Assembly: GCF_029269835.1 (NCBI RefSeq)
Contig: NZ_JARJBB010000012.1
Coordinates: 1 to 64,000 of the forward strand
Direction of reading: 5' to 3'
Origin: Streptomyces tropicalis
GTDB lineage: Bacteria > Actinomycetota > Actinomycetes > Streptomycetales > Streptomycetaceae
Length of the DNA stretch: 64,000 bases
Shown: one piece after another, positions 39,710-48,821 of the stretch
How positions within the stretch are numbered: the first letter of the stretch is position 1
Layout: each line of letters opens with the position of its first letter
Program-made: the position numbers and the translations under genes
Notes under the pieces: model-generated
The model's database searches: none
What the model saw: the letters and a program-made list of their open reading frames with translations, nothing else
Told to the model about the DNA's origin: nothing

Positions 39710-39760
39710 CTCCGTGTGTCCACGCGGTCATGCTATGCGGCGCCCGGTGCGGGCGCATCC

Positions 39761-39809
39761 GGTCCGGCGGCCGGCCCCGGGGTGCGGGGCCGGGCGGCGC
39801 CGTCGGACC
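39761..39809. terminator. Bipartite hairpin between convergent genes
   Basis: Outer stem GGTCCG/CGGACC (39761-39766, 39804-39809) and inner stem CGGCCCCG/CGGGGCCG (39772-39779, 39785-39792) with a 5-base loop. It is located between the DUF488 and FAD-dehydrogenase stops. Confidence 0.6.
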
Positions 39810-39827
39810 GTGTGCCGGGCGGAGCCG

Positions 39828-41501
39828 TCAGCCGGTCTGCCGGGCGGCCGCCCGTCCCGCCGCCCGCCCGGAGAAGAGGCAGCCGCCGAGGAAGGTGCCC
39901 TCCAGGGCGTTGTAGCCGTGCACGCCGCCGCCGCCGAACCCGGCGACCTCCCCGGCGGCGTAGAGCCCCTCGATCGGCTGCCCGTCGGCGCCGAGGGCGC
40001 GGGAGTCCAGGTCGGTCTGGATGCCGCCGAGGGTCTTGCGGGTGAGGACGTGCATCCGGACGCCGATGAGCGGACCGGCCGCCGGGTCGAGGATCCGGTG
40101 CGGGGCGGCGACCCGGCCGAGCCGGTCGCCGATGTAGCGGCGGGCGTTGCGGATGCCCTGGACCTGGGAGTCCTTGCTGTACGGGTTCGCCATCTGCAGG
40201 TCGCGTGCCTCGATCTGGCGCCGCACCCCGGCGGCGTCCAGGAGCGGTTTGCCGGTCAGCCCGTTCATCCGCTCCACGAGCTGCTCCAGCGTGTCCGCGA
40301 CGACGAAGTCCTCGCCGTGCTTGAGGAAGTCGCGCACGGGCCCCGGAGCGCCCTTGCCGAGCAGCCGGTCGCGCAGCACCGCCCGGCGGTCCTTGGCGGT
40401 GATGTCGGGGTTCTGTTCGGAGCCCGACAGCGCGAACTCCTTCTCCACGATGCTCCGGGTGAGGACGAACCAGGAGTGGTCGTGGGAGGCGATGTCCTCG
40501 GTGGTGCGCAGGTGCCGCAGGGTGCCCAGGGTGTCGTAGCCGGGGAGGCACGGGTCGGGCAGCCGGCGGCCGAGGGCGTCGAGCCAGATCGAGGAGGGGC
40601 CGGGCAGGATGCGGATGCCGTGGCCGGGCCAGATCGGGTTCCAGTTCTGCAGGCCCTCGGTGTAGTGCCACATGCGGTCGCGGTTGACCAGGCGCACTCC
40701 GGCGGCGGCGCTGATGTCGAGCATGCGGCCGTCGACATAGGCGGGGACGCCGGTGACCATCCGGGCCGGCGGGGTGCCCAGGCGCTCGGGCCAGTGCCGG
40801 CGCACGATGTCGTGGTCGGCGCCGATGCCGCCGGAGGTGACGACGACGGCCTGGGCGGTGAGTTCGAACGTGCCGACGGCCTCGCGCCGGGAGGCGACGC
40901 CGCGGGGGGCGTCGTCGTCGGCGAGCAGCGTGCCGCGCACCCCGCGGGCCGCGCCGTCCTCGACGACCAGTTCGTCGACCCGGTGGCGGTGGTGGAAGGT
41001 GAGCAGCCCGTCCCGCGCGGCCTGCCGGGCGTGGTCGGCGAAGGGCTCGACGACGCCGGTGCCGGTGCCCCAGGCGATGTGGAAGCGCGGCACGGAGTTG
41101 CCGTGACCGTCGGCCCGCAGGTCCCCGCGCTCGGCCCAGCCGACGGTGGGGAGCACCGTGATGCCGTGCCCCTGGAGCCAGGACCGCTTCTCCCCGGCGG
41201 CGAACTCGACGTAGGCGCGCGCCCAGCGCACCGCCCAGGAGTCCTCGTCGTCGGTGCGGTCGAACTGCGCGCTGCCCTGCCAGTCGTTCCAGGCCAGGTC
41301 GAAGGAGTCCTTGATGCCCAGGCGGCGCTGCTCGGGGGTGTCGACGAGGAACAGCCCGCCGAAGGACCAGTACGCCTGGCCGCCCAGGTTGGCGGCGTTC
41401 TCCTGGTCGACGAGGGCGACCCTGCGGCCCCGGCTGGTCAGCTCGTGCGCCGCGACCAGACCGGCGAGGCCGGCTCCGACGACGATGACGTCCGCGTCCA
41501 T
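39828..41501 (-). CDS. FAD-binding dehydrogenase (KstD/fumarate reductase-like)
   Basis: A 557-residue flavoprotein of the FAD_binding_2 family, as in 3-ketosteroid dehydrogenases. The N-terminal FAD site is VIVVGAGLAGLVAAHELTSRG, followed by GGQAYWSFGGLF. The C-terminal FAD segment is GLYAAGEVAGFGGGGVHGYN, then LEGTFLGGCLFSGRAAG. ATG 41501 follows GAAGGGA, and the upstream frame is non-coding. The substrate is unknown. It forms an operon with the TetR gene 23 bases upstream and is presumably repressed by it. Confidence 0.85.
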   Translation of the reverse strand: MDADVIVVGAGLAGLVAAHELTSRGRRVALVDQENAANLGGQAYWSFGGLFLVDTPEQRRLGIKDSFDLAWNDWQGSAQFDRTDDEDSWAVRWARAYVEFAAGEKRSWLQGHGITVLPTVGWAERGDLRADGHGNSVPRFHIAWGTGTGVVEPFADHARQAARDGLLTFHHRHRVDELVVEDGAARGVRGTLLADDDAPRGVASRREAVGTFELTAQAVVVTSGGIGADHDIVRRHWPERLGTPPARMVTGVPAYVDGRMLDISAAAGVRLVNRDRMWHYTEGLQNWNPIWPGHGIRILPGPSSIWLDALGRRLPDPCLPGYDTLGTLRHLRTTEDIASHDHSWFVLTRSIVEKEFALSGSEQNPDITAKDRRAVLRDRLLGKGAPGPVRDFLKHGEDFVVADTLEQLVERMNGLTGKPLLDAAGVRRQIEARDLQMANPYSKDSQVQGIRNARRYIGDRLGRVAAPHRILDPAAGPLIGVRMHVLTRKTLGGIQTDLDSRALGADGQPIEGLYAAGEVAGFGGGGVHGYNALEGTFLGGCLFSGRAAGRAAARQTG

Positions 41502-41524
41502 GCGCGCGTTCCCTTCTCGGTTCC

Positions 41525-42154
41525 TCATGCGGGGGTGTGCGCGCTGCCGTCGGTGAGGAGCGCGGTGAGCAGTTGCTTGAGCCAGGCACGGGCGCGGGCG
41601 ACGTCCTTGTCCAGCAGCAGTTGGGTGGTGACGCCGTCGTAGGCCGCGACGACCGCGTGGGCGGCTCCGTCCGCGTCGCCGAGGACGGCGGGCAGCGCGG
41701 TGTGGCCGCGGGCCCGTCCGAGGTGGTCGGCGACGGCCCTGCGCAGCCGCGCCCGGTGCTCCAGCAGCGTGGCGGCCACGGCCGGGTCGCGGGCGGCGTG
41801 CACCAGGAAGTCGGTCTTGACCAGGAGCCAGTCCAGGTCGAGCAGCAGCACCTCGGTGACCCGGTCGACCGCGGCGGGCACGTCGAGGCCGGGTCCGTCG
41901 ACGGCGAGCGCCCCGGCGACCTGGTCGGCGATCAGGTCCGCGCGCTGCCGGTACAGCGCGAAGAACAGCTCGTCCAGGGTGGCGAAGTTGGAGTAGAAGG
42001 CGCCCCGGCTGTAGCCGGCGGCCTCGCAGACCTCCTCGATCGACACCCGGCCGTACCCCTTGGCGGCGAAGACCGAGAAGGCCGCGTCGAGCAGGTTGGC
42101 CCGGGTGCGGACCCGGCGCCTGGTGACCCGCCGCGCCGTCTCCTCCGCCGCCAT
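41525..42154 (-). CDS. TetR-family regulator of the FAD dehydrogenase operon
   Basis: A 209-residue TetR protein. The helix-turn-helix is VSIEEVCEAAGYSRGAFYSNFATLDELF. ATG 42154 has GAGGGGAC upstream. It is the first gene of a two-gene minus-strand operon; two GATAC-type palindromes 20-60 bases upstream are likely autoregulatory operators that may also control the divergent AlkB-like gene. Confidence 0.85.
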   Translation of the reverse strand: MAAEETARRVTRRRVRTRANLLDAAFSVFAAKGYGRVSIEEVCEAAGYSRGAFYSNFATLDELFFALYRQRADLIADQVAGALAVDGPGLDVPAAVDRVTEVLLLDLDWLLVKTDFLVHAARDPAVAATLLEHRARLRRAVADHLGRARGHTALPAVLGDADGAAHAVVAAYDGVTTQLLLDKDVARARAWLKQLLTALLTDGSAHTPA

Positions 42155-42173
42155 GCCGGGTCCCCTCTCCCGA

Positions 42174-42212
42174 TTCGATACGCAAATGTATCCGATACAG
42201 CAATGCATCGAA
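42174..42212. promoter_or_regulatory. Tandem TetR operators between TetR and AlkB-like genes
   Basis: GATAC (42177-42181)/GTATC (42188-42192) and CGATAC (42194-42199)/GCATCG (42205-42210) form two adjacent inverted repeats. The whole element is itself roughly symmetric, beginning TTCGAT and ending ATCGAA. The AT content contrasts with the surroundings. It lies just upstream of the TetR start and in the AlkB-like gene's upstream region. Confidence 0.6.
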
Positions 42213-42269
42213 AGGCCGGGACGAACTTTTGAAGGGAACAGATTTTCGATTCGGGAGTACGCTGAGGCC

Positions 42270-42902
42270 ATGACCGTGCACCACCTCCAGGGCTCCCTGT
42301 TCGACCAGGCCGACGACCTGCGGCTCGCCCCGCTGTCCGGACTGCGCCGCACCGGGCTCGGCCTCGGCGCGTGGATCGACGTGCTGCCGGGCTGGCTGTC
42401 CGGCGCGGACGCGCTGTTCGAGCGGCTGGCCGACGAGGTGCCCTGGCGGGCGGAGCGCCGCACCATGTACGACCAGGTCGTGGACGTGCCGCGGCTGCTC
42501 CGCTTCTACCCGGCCGGCGCCCGGCTGCCGCACCCGGTGCTCGACGAGGCCCGCGAGGCGCTGTCCGCGCACTACGCCGGCGAGCTGCGCGAGCCGTTCA
42601 CCACGGCCGGCCTGTGCTACTACCGCGACGGCCGGGACAGCGTCGCCTGGCACGGCGACCGGATCGGGCGGGGGGCGCGCGAGGACACGATGGTCGCGAT
42701 CCTCTCGGTGGGGGCGCCGCGGGATCTGCTGCTGCGTCCGGCCGGCGGGGGCGGTCCCGGCGTCCGGCGCCCGCTGGGCCACGGGGACCTGATCGTCATG
42801 GGCGGCTCCTGCCAGCGCACCTGGGAGCACTGCGTCCCCAAGACCACGCGGGCGGCCGGCCCGCGCATCAGCGTCCAGTTCCGGCCGGCAGGGGTGCGCT
42901 GA
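42270..42902 (+). CDS. AlkB-like 2-oxoglutarate/Fe(II) dioxygenase
   Basis: A 210-residue AlkB homologue, predicted to demethylate alkylated DNA or RNA bases oxidatively. The iron facial triad is visible as WHGDRIG (H and D) and a later H in TWEHCVPK, and the 2-oxoglutarate arginines are in RISVQFRP. Substrate-loop features include CYYRDGRDSVAWHGD. ATG 42270 is the first in-frame ATG after the promoter region. Divergent from the TetR gene. Confidence 0.87.
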   Translation: MTVHHLQGSLFDQADDLRLAPLSGLRRTGLGLGAWIDVLPGWLSGADALFERLADEVPWRAERRTMYDQVVDVPRLLRFYPAGARLPHPVLDEAREALSAHYAGELREPFTTAGLCYYRDGRDSVAWHGDRIGRGAREDTMVAILSVGAPRDLLLRPAGGGGPGVRRPLGHGDLIVMGGSCQRTWEHCVPKTTRAAGPRISVQFRPAGVR

Positions 42903-43030
42903 GGCCGGAGCCGGGGGGACGCCCTCGGTGGGCGGTGAGACACCGGCGCGCCGCCTCCCCGGAGTCCGGGGGCGCGCGGATCTGATGGGATGTCCTGGTC
43001 GGACAGGCCACCTCGGGAGCGGGGACATCG

Positions 43031-43831
43031 ATGCGGACGGACGTGCAGCACGTCGCCGACGGCACCTACCTGGTGCACGGCACCCACACGAACTGGATCA
43101 TCCTGACGGAGGGGGACGCGGCCACGCTGATCGACACCGGGTATCCGGGCGACCGGCGGCAACTGCTCGGCTCGCTGGCCGCGGTGGGCAGTTCACCGGA
43201 GGCGGTGCAGGCGGTGCTGATCACGCACGCCCACAGCGACCACCTGGGCTCCGCCGAGTACCTGCGCGCCGGGCACGGCACCCCGGTGCGCCTGCACGAG
43301 GCCGAAGTGCCGCACGCCCGCCGCGACTTCCTGGACCAGGTGTCCGTGGGCACGGTGCTGCGCAACGCCTGGCGGCCGGGCGTGCTGCCCTGGGTGGTGG
43401 GCGCGCTGCGGGCCGGCGGCACCGAGCACCTCCCCGTCGCCGCCCCCGAGGCCTTCCCCACATCGGGCCCGCTGGACCTGCCCGGGCGGCCGGTCCCCGT
43501 GCACACGCCGGGCCACACCCGGGGGCACACCGTGTTCCACCTGCCGGAGACGGGCGTGCTGGTCTCCGGCGACGCGCTGGTCAGCGGTCACCCGACCTCG
43601 CGGTTGACCGGCCCGCAACTCCTGCCGGACATGTTCCAGCACGAACGCTCCCGCGCACTCGCCTCACTGGACCTGATCGAGGGGCTCGACGGCGACGTGC
43701 TGCTGCCCGGCCACGGGCCCGTGCACCGCGGCTCGGTGAAACAGGCCGCGCGACGGGCCCGCGACATCGCTCTGGCGGACGGCCGCTCCCCCGGCACGGG
43801 ACACTCCGGCACCCCGTCGCCGCACGCGTGA
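43031..43831 (+). CDS. Metallo-beta-lactamase-fold hydrolase
   Basis: A 266-residue MBL-fold enzyme with the zinc motif THAHSDHLG (HxHxDH), downstream HTPGHTRGHT, the aspartate in LVSGDALV and the last histidine in LLPGHGP. It belongs to the glyoxalase II-like group; the substrate is not predictable. ATG 43031 has GGAGCGGGG upstream. It runs in the same direction as the DUF4032 gene, with 49 bases between them. Confidence 0.85.
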   Translation: MRTDVQHVADGTYLVHGTHTNWIILTEGDAATLIDTGYPGDRRQLLGSLAAVGSSPEAVQAVLITHAHSDHLGSAEYLRAGHGTPVRLHEAEVPHARRDFLDQVSVGTVLRNAWRPGVLPWVVGALRAGGTEHLPVAAPEAFPTSGPLDLPGRPVPVHTPGHTRGHTVFHLPETGVLVSGDALVSGHPTSRLTGPQLLPDMFQHERSRALASLDLIEGLDGDVLLPGHGPVHRGSVKQAARRARDIALADGRSPGTGHSGTPSPHA

Positions 43832-43880
43832 GCGACGCATGCGTGAACGAAAGACGGACGACAGGCCCTAGGGTCGGGAC

Positions 43881-45152
43881 ATGGCCCTGCAGATCAACGC
43901 CACCAATCCGGAGCATCCCGCGCTGCTGCTCGCGCTGCCGTGGGACGTCCCGCTGGAGGAGTGGCCCGAGGAGCACCTCGTGCCGCTCCCCCGCGGCATC
44001 TCCCGCCACGTCGTGCGCTACGCACGGGCCGGCGCCGAGGTGATCGCCGTCAAGGAGCTCGCCGAGCGGCCCGCGCTGCGCGAGTACGGGCTGCTGCGCG
44101 ACCTGGACCGGCTGTCCATCCCCTCGGTGGACGCGCTGGCCGTGGTGACCGGGCGCACCGACACCGCCGGGCAACCGCTGGAGCCGGTGCTGATCACCCG
44201 CCACCTGGGCGGTTCCCTGCCGTACCGCTCGATGTTCGAGACCACGCTGCGCCCCGCGACGATGCACCGGCTGATGGACGCGCTGGCCGTGCTGCTGGTG
44301 CGGCTGCACCTGGCCGGCTTCGCCTGGGGCGACTGCTCCCTGTCCAACACGCTCTTCCGGCGCGACGCGGGCGCGTACGCCGCCTACCTCGTGGACGCGG
44401 AGACCGGCGAGCTCCACCCGCGGCTGAGCGGCGGCCAGCGGGAGTACGACCTGGACCTCGCCCGGGTCAACATCAGCGGCGAGCTGCTCGACCTGGAGGC
44501 GTCCGGTGCGCTGCACCCGTCGGTGGACCCGGTGGAGTTCGGCGCCGAGATCTGCGCCCGCTACGAGCGCCTGTGGCAGGAGCTGACCCGGACCTCGGTG
44601 TACCCGGCGGGCAAATACCACTACATCGAGCGCCGGATACGGCGGCTGAACGACCTGGGCTTCGACGTGGCCGAGATGCAGATCGAGTCCTCCTCCACCG
44701 GGGACACCGTCACCTTCGTGCCCAAGGTGGTCGACGCCGGCCACCACCAGCGGCAGCTGCTGCGGCTCACCGGCCTGGACACCGAGGAGAACCAGGCCCG
44801 GCGGCTGCTGAGCGACCTGGAGAGCTGGATGGCCACCCAGGACGACTACGCGCCGGACGCTGCCCCGGCGGACGGCGGGCGCCCGGCCGGGAGCGGCCCG
44901 CGCGGTGCCCGCCCGGAGGTGCTCGCCCACCGCTGGGTGCGCGAGGTGTTCCGGCCCACCGTGCGGGCGGTGCCGCCCGTCCTGCGCGGCGCGATGGAGC
45001 CGGCCGAGCTGTACCACCAGCTGTTGGAGCACCGCTGGTACCTGTCCGAGCGGGCGCAGCACGACATCGGCCTGGACACCGCCGTCGAGGACTACGTCCG
45101 CAGGATCCTGCCGAAGGCGCGCGAGACGCTGGAGCCGACGACACCGGGCTGA
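43881..45152 (+). CDS. DUF4032 kinase-like protein
   Basis: A 423-residue protein with an N-terminal lipopolysaccharide-kinase/WaaP-like fold: VIAVKELAERPALREYGLLRDL (VAxK-like lysine), then RLHLAGFAWGDCSLSNTLF (HGD-type catalytic loop in the form WGDCSLSN) and LVDAETGEL (DFG-like DAE). The C-terminal DUF4032 domain contains EMQIESSSTGDTVTFVPKVVDAGHHQR. It is widespread in actinobacteria, with unknown function; kinase activity is plausible. It precedes the redox-signalling operon by 158 bases. Confidence 0.8.
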   Translation: MALQINATNPEHPALLLALPWDVPLEEWPEEHLVPLPRGISRHVVRYARAGAEVIAVKELAERPALREYGLLRDLDRLSIPSVDALAVVTGRTDTAGQPLEPVLITRHLGGSLPYRSMFETTLRPATMHRLMDALAVLLVRLHLAGFAWGDCSLSNTLFRRDAGAYAAYLVDAETGELHPRLSGGQREYDLDLARVNISGELLDLEASGALHPSVDPVEFGAEICARYERLWQELTRTSVYPAGKYHYIERRIRRLNDLGFDVAEMQIESSSTGDTVTFVPKVVDAGHHQRQLLRLTGLDTEENQARRLLSDLESWMATQDDYAPDAAPADGGRPAGSGPRGARPEVLAHRWVREVFRPTVRAVPPVLRGAMEPAELYHQLLEHRWYLSERAQHDIGLDTAVEDYVRRILPKARETLEPTTPG

Positions 45153-45310
45153 GCACGGGCCGGCCGCGCCGGGCCCGGAGCGCGTCCCGCCCGCGTGATC
45201 CTTCGCTCTGCCGGGGCGAAGCGGGGCGATCGAACATACGATGGGCGCACATCGGCCCGGCGACGCTGCCGCACCGGGCCGCCCGACCGACCAGGCGGGG
45301 TGGGAGACGT

Positions 45311-46987
45311 ATGGCACAGGCCGCGGAGCCGGCGCGGACCGTCATCATGACCGTGGACGACGATCCCGGGGTCTCCCGTGCCGTCGCCCGCGACCTCCGG
45401 CGCCGCTACGGCGCGTCGTACCGGATCGTGCGCGCGGAGTCCGGCGACTCCGCGCTGGAGGCGCTGCGCGAGCTGAAGCTGCGCGGCGAGCTCGTCGCGG
45501 TCCTGCTGGCCGACTACCGCATGCCGCAGATGAACGGCATCGAGTTCCTCGAACAGGCCCTGGACGTCTATCCGGGGGCGCGCCGGGTGCTGCTGACCGC
45601 GTACGCGGACACCGACGCGGCGATCGACGCGATCAACGTCGTCGACCTGGACCACTACCTGCTCAAGCCGTGGGACCCGCCCGAGGAGAAGCTCTACCCG
45701 GTCCTCGACGAGCTGCTGGATGCCTGGCGCAGGAGCGACCACCGGCCGGTGCCGAGCACCAAGGTGGTCGGGCACCGCTGGTCGGCGCGGTCGTCGGAGG
45801 TGCGGGAGTTCCTCGCCCGCAACCAGGTGCCCTACCGCTGGTACTCCGCCGACGAGCCGGAGGGCCGCCGGCTGCTCGCCGCGGCGCGGCAGGACGGGCA
45901 GCGGCTGCCCCTGGTGATCACGCCGGACGGCACCCCGCTCGCCGAGCCCGAGCCGCCGGAACTCGCCGCCCACGTGGGGCTGGCGACGACGCCGGCGGCC
46001 GACTTCTACGACCTGGTGGTGATCGGCGGCGGGCCGGCCGGGCTCGGCGCCGCGGTCTACGGGGCGTCCGAGGGGCTGCGGACGGTCCTGGTGGAGCGGT
46101 CGGCGACCGGCGGCCAGGCGGGCCAGAGCTCCCGGATCGAGAACTACCTCGGCTTCCCCGACGGCGTCTCGGGCGCGCAGCTGACGGACCGGGCGCGCAG
46201 GCAGGCGGCGAAGTTCGGCGCGGAGGTCCTCACCGCGCGCGAGGTGACCGGGCTGGAGGTCAACGGCGCGGCGCGGACCGTGCGGTTCTCCGACGGGTCG
46301 GCGGTGGCCGCGCACAGCGTCATCCTGGCCACCGGCGTGTCCTACCGCCGGCTCGGCGCGCCGGGCGCCGCGGACCTCACCGGCTGCGGGGTTTTCTACG
46401 GCTCCGCGCTCACCGAGGCGGCGTCCTGCCAGGGCCACGACGTGTACGTCGTGGGCGGCGCCAACTCCGCGGGACAGGCGGCGATGTACCTGTCGCGGGG
46501 GGCCAAGTCGGTGACCCTGCTGGTGCGCGGCCCGTCGGTGACGGCGTCCATGTCGTACTACCTCGTGCAGCAGATCGAGGAGGCGCCGAACATCCAGGTG
46601 CGCTGCCACACGGTCGTGGACGCCGCGCACGGGTCGGGCCGCCTGGAGCAGCTGACGCTGCGCGACACGGTGAGCGGGGAGAGCGAACGCGTCGACGCGC
46701 AGTGGACGTTCGTCTTCATCGGCGCCGCGCCCCTGACCGACTGGCTCGGCGACACGGTGCTGCGCGACGAGCGGGGGTTCATCCTGGCCGGGCCGGACCT
46801 CACCGCCGACGGCCGGCCGCCGGCGGGCTGGGAGCTGGACCGGCCGCCGTACCACCTGGAGACCAGTGTCCCGGGGGTGTTCGTGGCGGGCGACGCGCGG
46901 GCGGAGTCGGCCAAGCGCGTCGCGTCCGCCGTGGGAGAGGGAGCCATGGCCGTGATGCTCGTCCACCGCTACCTGGAGCAGTCATGA
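45311..46987 (+). CDS. Response-regulator receiver fused to thioredoxin-reductase-like flavoprotein
   Basis: A 558-residue fusion. Residues ~10-130 are a receiver domain with TVDDDPG, the phospho-acceptor aspartate in LLADYRMPQMNG, and LLKPWDP. A short thioredoxin-fold-like linker region (~150-230) follows. The rest is a thioredoxin-reductase-like flavoprotein with FAD site VVIGGGPAGLGAAVYG and NADPH site VYVVGGANSAGQAAMYLS. The redox CxxC before the NADPH domain is missing; the region reads CGVFYGSALTEAASC. The C-terminal FAD segment GVFVAGDARAES is present. ATG 45311 opens a three-gene operon. Fused receiver/TrxR proteins of this kind are known in actinobacteria, but their role is poorly defined. 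Confidence 0.88.
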   Translation: MAQAAEPARTVIMTVDDDPGVSRAVARDLRRRYGASYRIVRAESGDSALEALRELKLRGELVAVLLADYRMPQMNGIEFLEQALDVYPGARRVLLTAYADTDAAIDAINVVDLDHYLLKPWDPPEEKLYPVLDELLDAWRRSDHRPVPSTKVVGHRWSARSSEVREFLARNQVPYRWYSADEPEGRRLLAAARQDGQRLPLVITPDGTPLAEPEPPELAAHVGLATTPAADFYDLVVIGGGPAGLGAAVYGASEGLRTVLVERSATGGQAGQSSRIENYLGFPDGVSGAQLTDRARRQAAKFGAEVLTAREVTGLEVNGAARTVRFSDGSAVAAHSVILATGVSYRRLGAPGAADLTGCGVFYGSALTEAASCQGHDVYVVGGANSAGQAAMYLSRGAKSVTLLVRGPSVTASMSYYLVQQIEEAPNIQVRCHTVVDAAHGSGRLEQLTLRDTVSGESERVDAQWTFVFIGAAPLTDWLGDTVLRDERGFILAGPDLTADGRPPAGWELDRPPYHLETSVPGVFVAGDARAESAKRVASAVGEGAMAVMLVHRYLEQS

Positions 46988-46997
46988 GGGTGTCGTC

Positions 46998-48464
46998 GTG
47001 AGCGGGCGGCCGATGCCGTGCAGCCCGAAGGAGATCGGCTCGCTGTTCCTCTTCGAGAAGCTGTCCCCCGAGCAGCTGGGGCGGTTGTGCAGCGAGGGCC
47101 GGGTGGAGCGCTTCGAGGCCGGGCCGGTGTACGCCGAGGGCGATCCCGCGACCTGCTTCTACGTGCTGGTGGAGGGCACCGTCGTGCTGTCCCGCCGGGT
47201 CGGGGGCGACGACGTGGAGGTGACCCGCACCTCCCAGCGCGGGGCGTACGCGGGAGCCATGCAGGCGTACCTCGGGGACCGGGTGCGGCAGGCGTACAAC
47301 AACTCCCTGCGCGTGACGGAGCCGACGCGGTTCTTCGTGCTGCCGGCGGACACCTTCGCGGACATCATGCAGGAGTGGTTCCCGATGGCGGTGCACCTGC
47401 TGGAGGGGCTGTTCTTCGGCGCGAAGAGCGCGCAGGCGGTGATCGGGCAGCGGGAGCGGCTGCTGGCGCTGGGCTCGCTGTCCGCGGGTCTCACCCACGA
47501 GCTCAACAACCCCGCGGCGGCGGCCGTGCGGGCGACGGCGTCGCTGCGCGAGCGGGTCGCCAGGATGCGCCACAAGCTCGCGGTGATCGCCGGGGGCACC
47601 TTCTCCCGGGACGCGCTGGCCGGCCTGATCGAGCTGCAGGAGCGCACCGCGGAGCGGGTCACGAAGGCGCCCTCGCTCAGCCCGCTGGAGGCCACCGACC
47701 GGGAGGACGCCCTGTCCGACTGGTTCGACGACCACGGCCTGGACAACGGCTGGCAGGTGGCGCCGACCTTCGTGCAGGCCGGGCTGGACGTGGACTGGCT
47801 GGAGCAGGTCGCGGCGGCGGTCGACGCGGAGATCCTGCCGGGGGCCGTGGGCTGGATCGGCTACACGGTGGAGACCGAGCTGCTCATGAACGAGATCGCG
47901 GACTCCACGACCCGCATCTCGCACCTCGTGGACGCCGCCAAGCAGTACTCGCAGCTGGACCGGGCCCCGTACCAGGTCGCCGACGTGCACGAACTGCTGG
48001 ACAGCACGCTGCTGATGCTGTCGGGCAAGATCGGCCGCATCGAGGTGGTCAAGGAGTACGACCGGACGCTGCCGAGGATCCCCGCCTACCCGGCGGAGCT
48101 GAACCAGGTGTGGACGAACCTGGTCGACAACGCGGTCTCCGCCGTCCGCGACGCGGGCGGGGAGGGCACGCTGACGGTCCGCACCGCGCGCCACGCGGAC
48201 CAGCTGCTGGTGGAGTTCCGGGACACCGGCCCGGGGGTCCCGCCGGAGATCCGGGACCGGATCTTCGATCCGTTCTTCACCACCAAGCCGGTGGGCCAGG
48301 GCACCGGTCTGGGCCTGGACATCTCCTGGCGGATCGTCGTCAACAAGCACCACGGCAGCCTGCGCGTGGATTCGGTGCCGGGCGACACCCGGTTCCAGGT
48401 GCTTCTGCCGCTCGCGGCGGCCGCTCCCGACGAGTCGCCGCTCACGCCCGAGGAGTCCGTATGA
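46998..48464 (+). CDS. cNMP-domain histidine kinase
   Basis: A 488-residue soluble sensor kinase. An N-terminal cyclic-nucleotide-binding domain (~10-140, FLFEKLSPEQLGRLCSEGR, VYAEGDPATCFYVLVEGTV) precedes the dimerisation/phosphoacceptor region LSAGLTHELNNPAAAA (H-box HELNNP). The HATPase domain has LNQVWTNLVDNAVSAV, DTGPGVP and GQGTGLGLDI. GTG 46998 starts 11 bases after the flavoprotein stop. It is the natural kinase for the receiver domain in the preceding gene; the cNMP domain could make the pathway ligand- or redox-gated. Confidence 0.87.
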   Translation: MSGRPMPCSPKEIGSLFLFEKLSPEQLGRLCSEGRVERFEAGPVYAEGDPATCFYVLVEGTVVLSRRVGGDDVEVTRTSQRGAYAGAMQAYLGDRVRQAYNNSLRVTEPTRFFVLPADTFADIMQEWFPMAVHLLEGLFFGAKSAQAVIGQRERLLALGSLSAGLTHELNNPAAAAVRATASLRERVARMRHKLAVIAGGTFSRDALAGLIELQERTAERVTKAPSLSPLEATDREDALSDWFDDHGLDNGWQVAPTFVQAGLDVDWLEQVAAAVDAEILPGAVGWIGYTVETELLMNEIADSTTRISHLVDAAKQYSQLDRAPYQVADVHELLDSTLLMLSGKIGRIEVVKEYDRTLPRIPAYPAELNQVWTNLVDNAVSAVRDAGGEGTLTVRTARHADQLLVEFRDTGPGVPPEIRDRIFDPFFTTKPVGQGTGLGLDISWRIVVNKHHGSLRVDSVPGDTRFQVLLPLAAAAPDESPLTPEESV

Positions 48465-48811
48465 CCAGTGAATCCGGCATCGATCCGGCCGCCCCGCCGA
48501 GCGGCACCGGCTGCGTGGAGTGCGACGCGGCCGGCGGCTGGTGGTTCCACCTGCGGCGCTGCGCGCAGTGCGGCCATGTCGGCTGCTGCGACGACTCGCC
48601 CGCGCGGCACGCCACCGCGCACTACCGGGACACCGGGCATCCGGTGATCCGCAGCTTCGAGCCGGGCGAGGACTGGTTCTGGAACTTCGCCACGGAGGAA
48701 CTCCTGGCGTCCGGGCCCGGGCTCGCGCCGCCGCTCAGCCATCCGGCCGACCAGCCCGTACCGGGTCCGGCGGGCCGGGTCCCCGCGAACTGGGCGGACA
48801 CGCTGCGCTGA
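48461..48811 (+). CDS. UBP-type zinc-finger protein
   Basis: A 116-residue protein with a ZnF-UBP domain: CVECDAAGGWWFHLRRCAQCGHVGC-type spacing and histidines in ARHATAHYRDTGHPV. In eukaryotes this fold binds the ubiquitin C-terminus; bacteria lack ubiquitin, so a different C-terminal tail or small-protein partner is likely. ATG 48461 overlaps the kinase stop (ATGA). It is the third gene of the receiver-flavoprotein/kinase operon. C-terminal ~40 residues are Pro-rich. Confidence 0.87.
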   Translation: MTSESGIDPAAPPSGTGCVECDAAGGWWFHLRRCAQCGHVGCCDDSPARHATAHYRDTGHPVIRSFEPGEDWFWNFATEELLASGPGLAPPLSHPADQPVPGPAGRVPANWADTLR

Positions 48812-48821
48812 GCCGGGCGGC

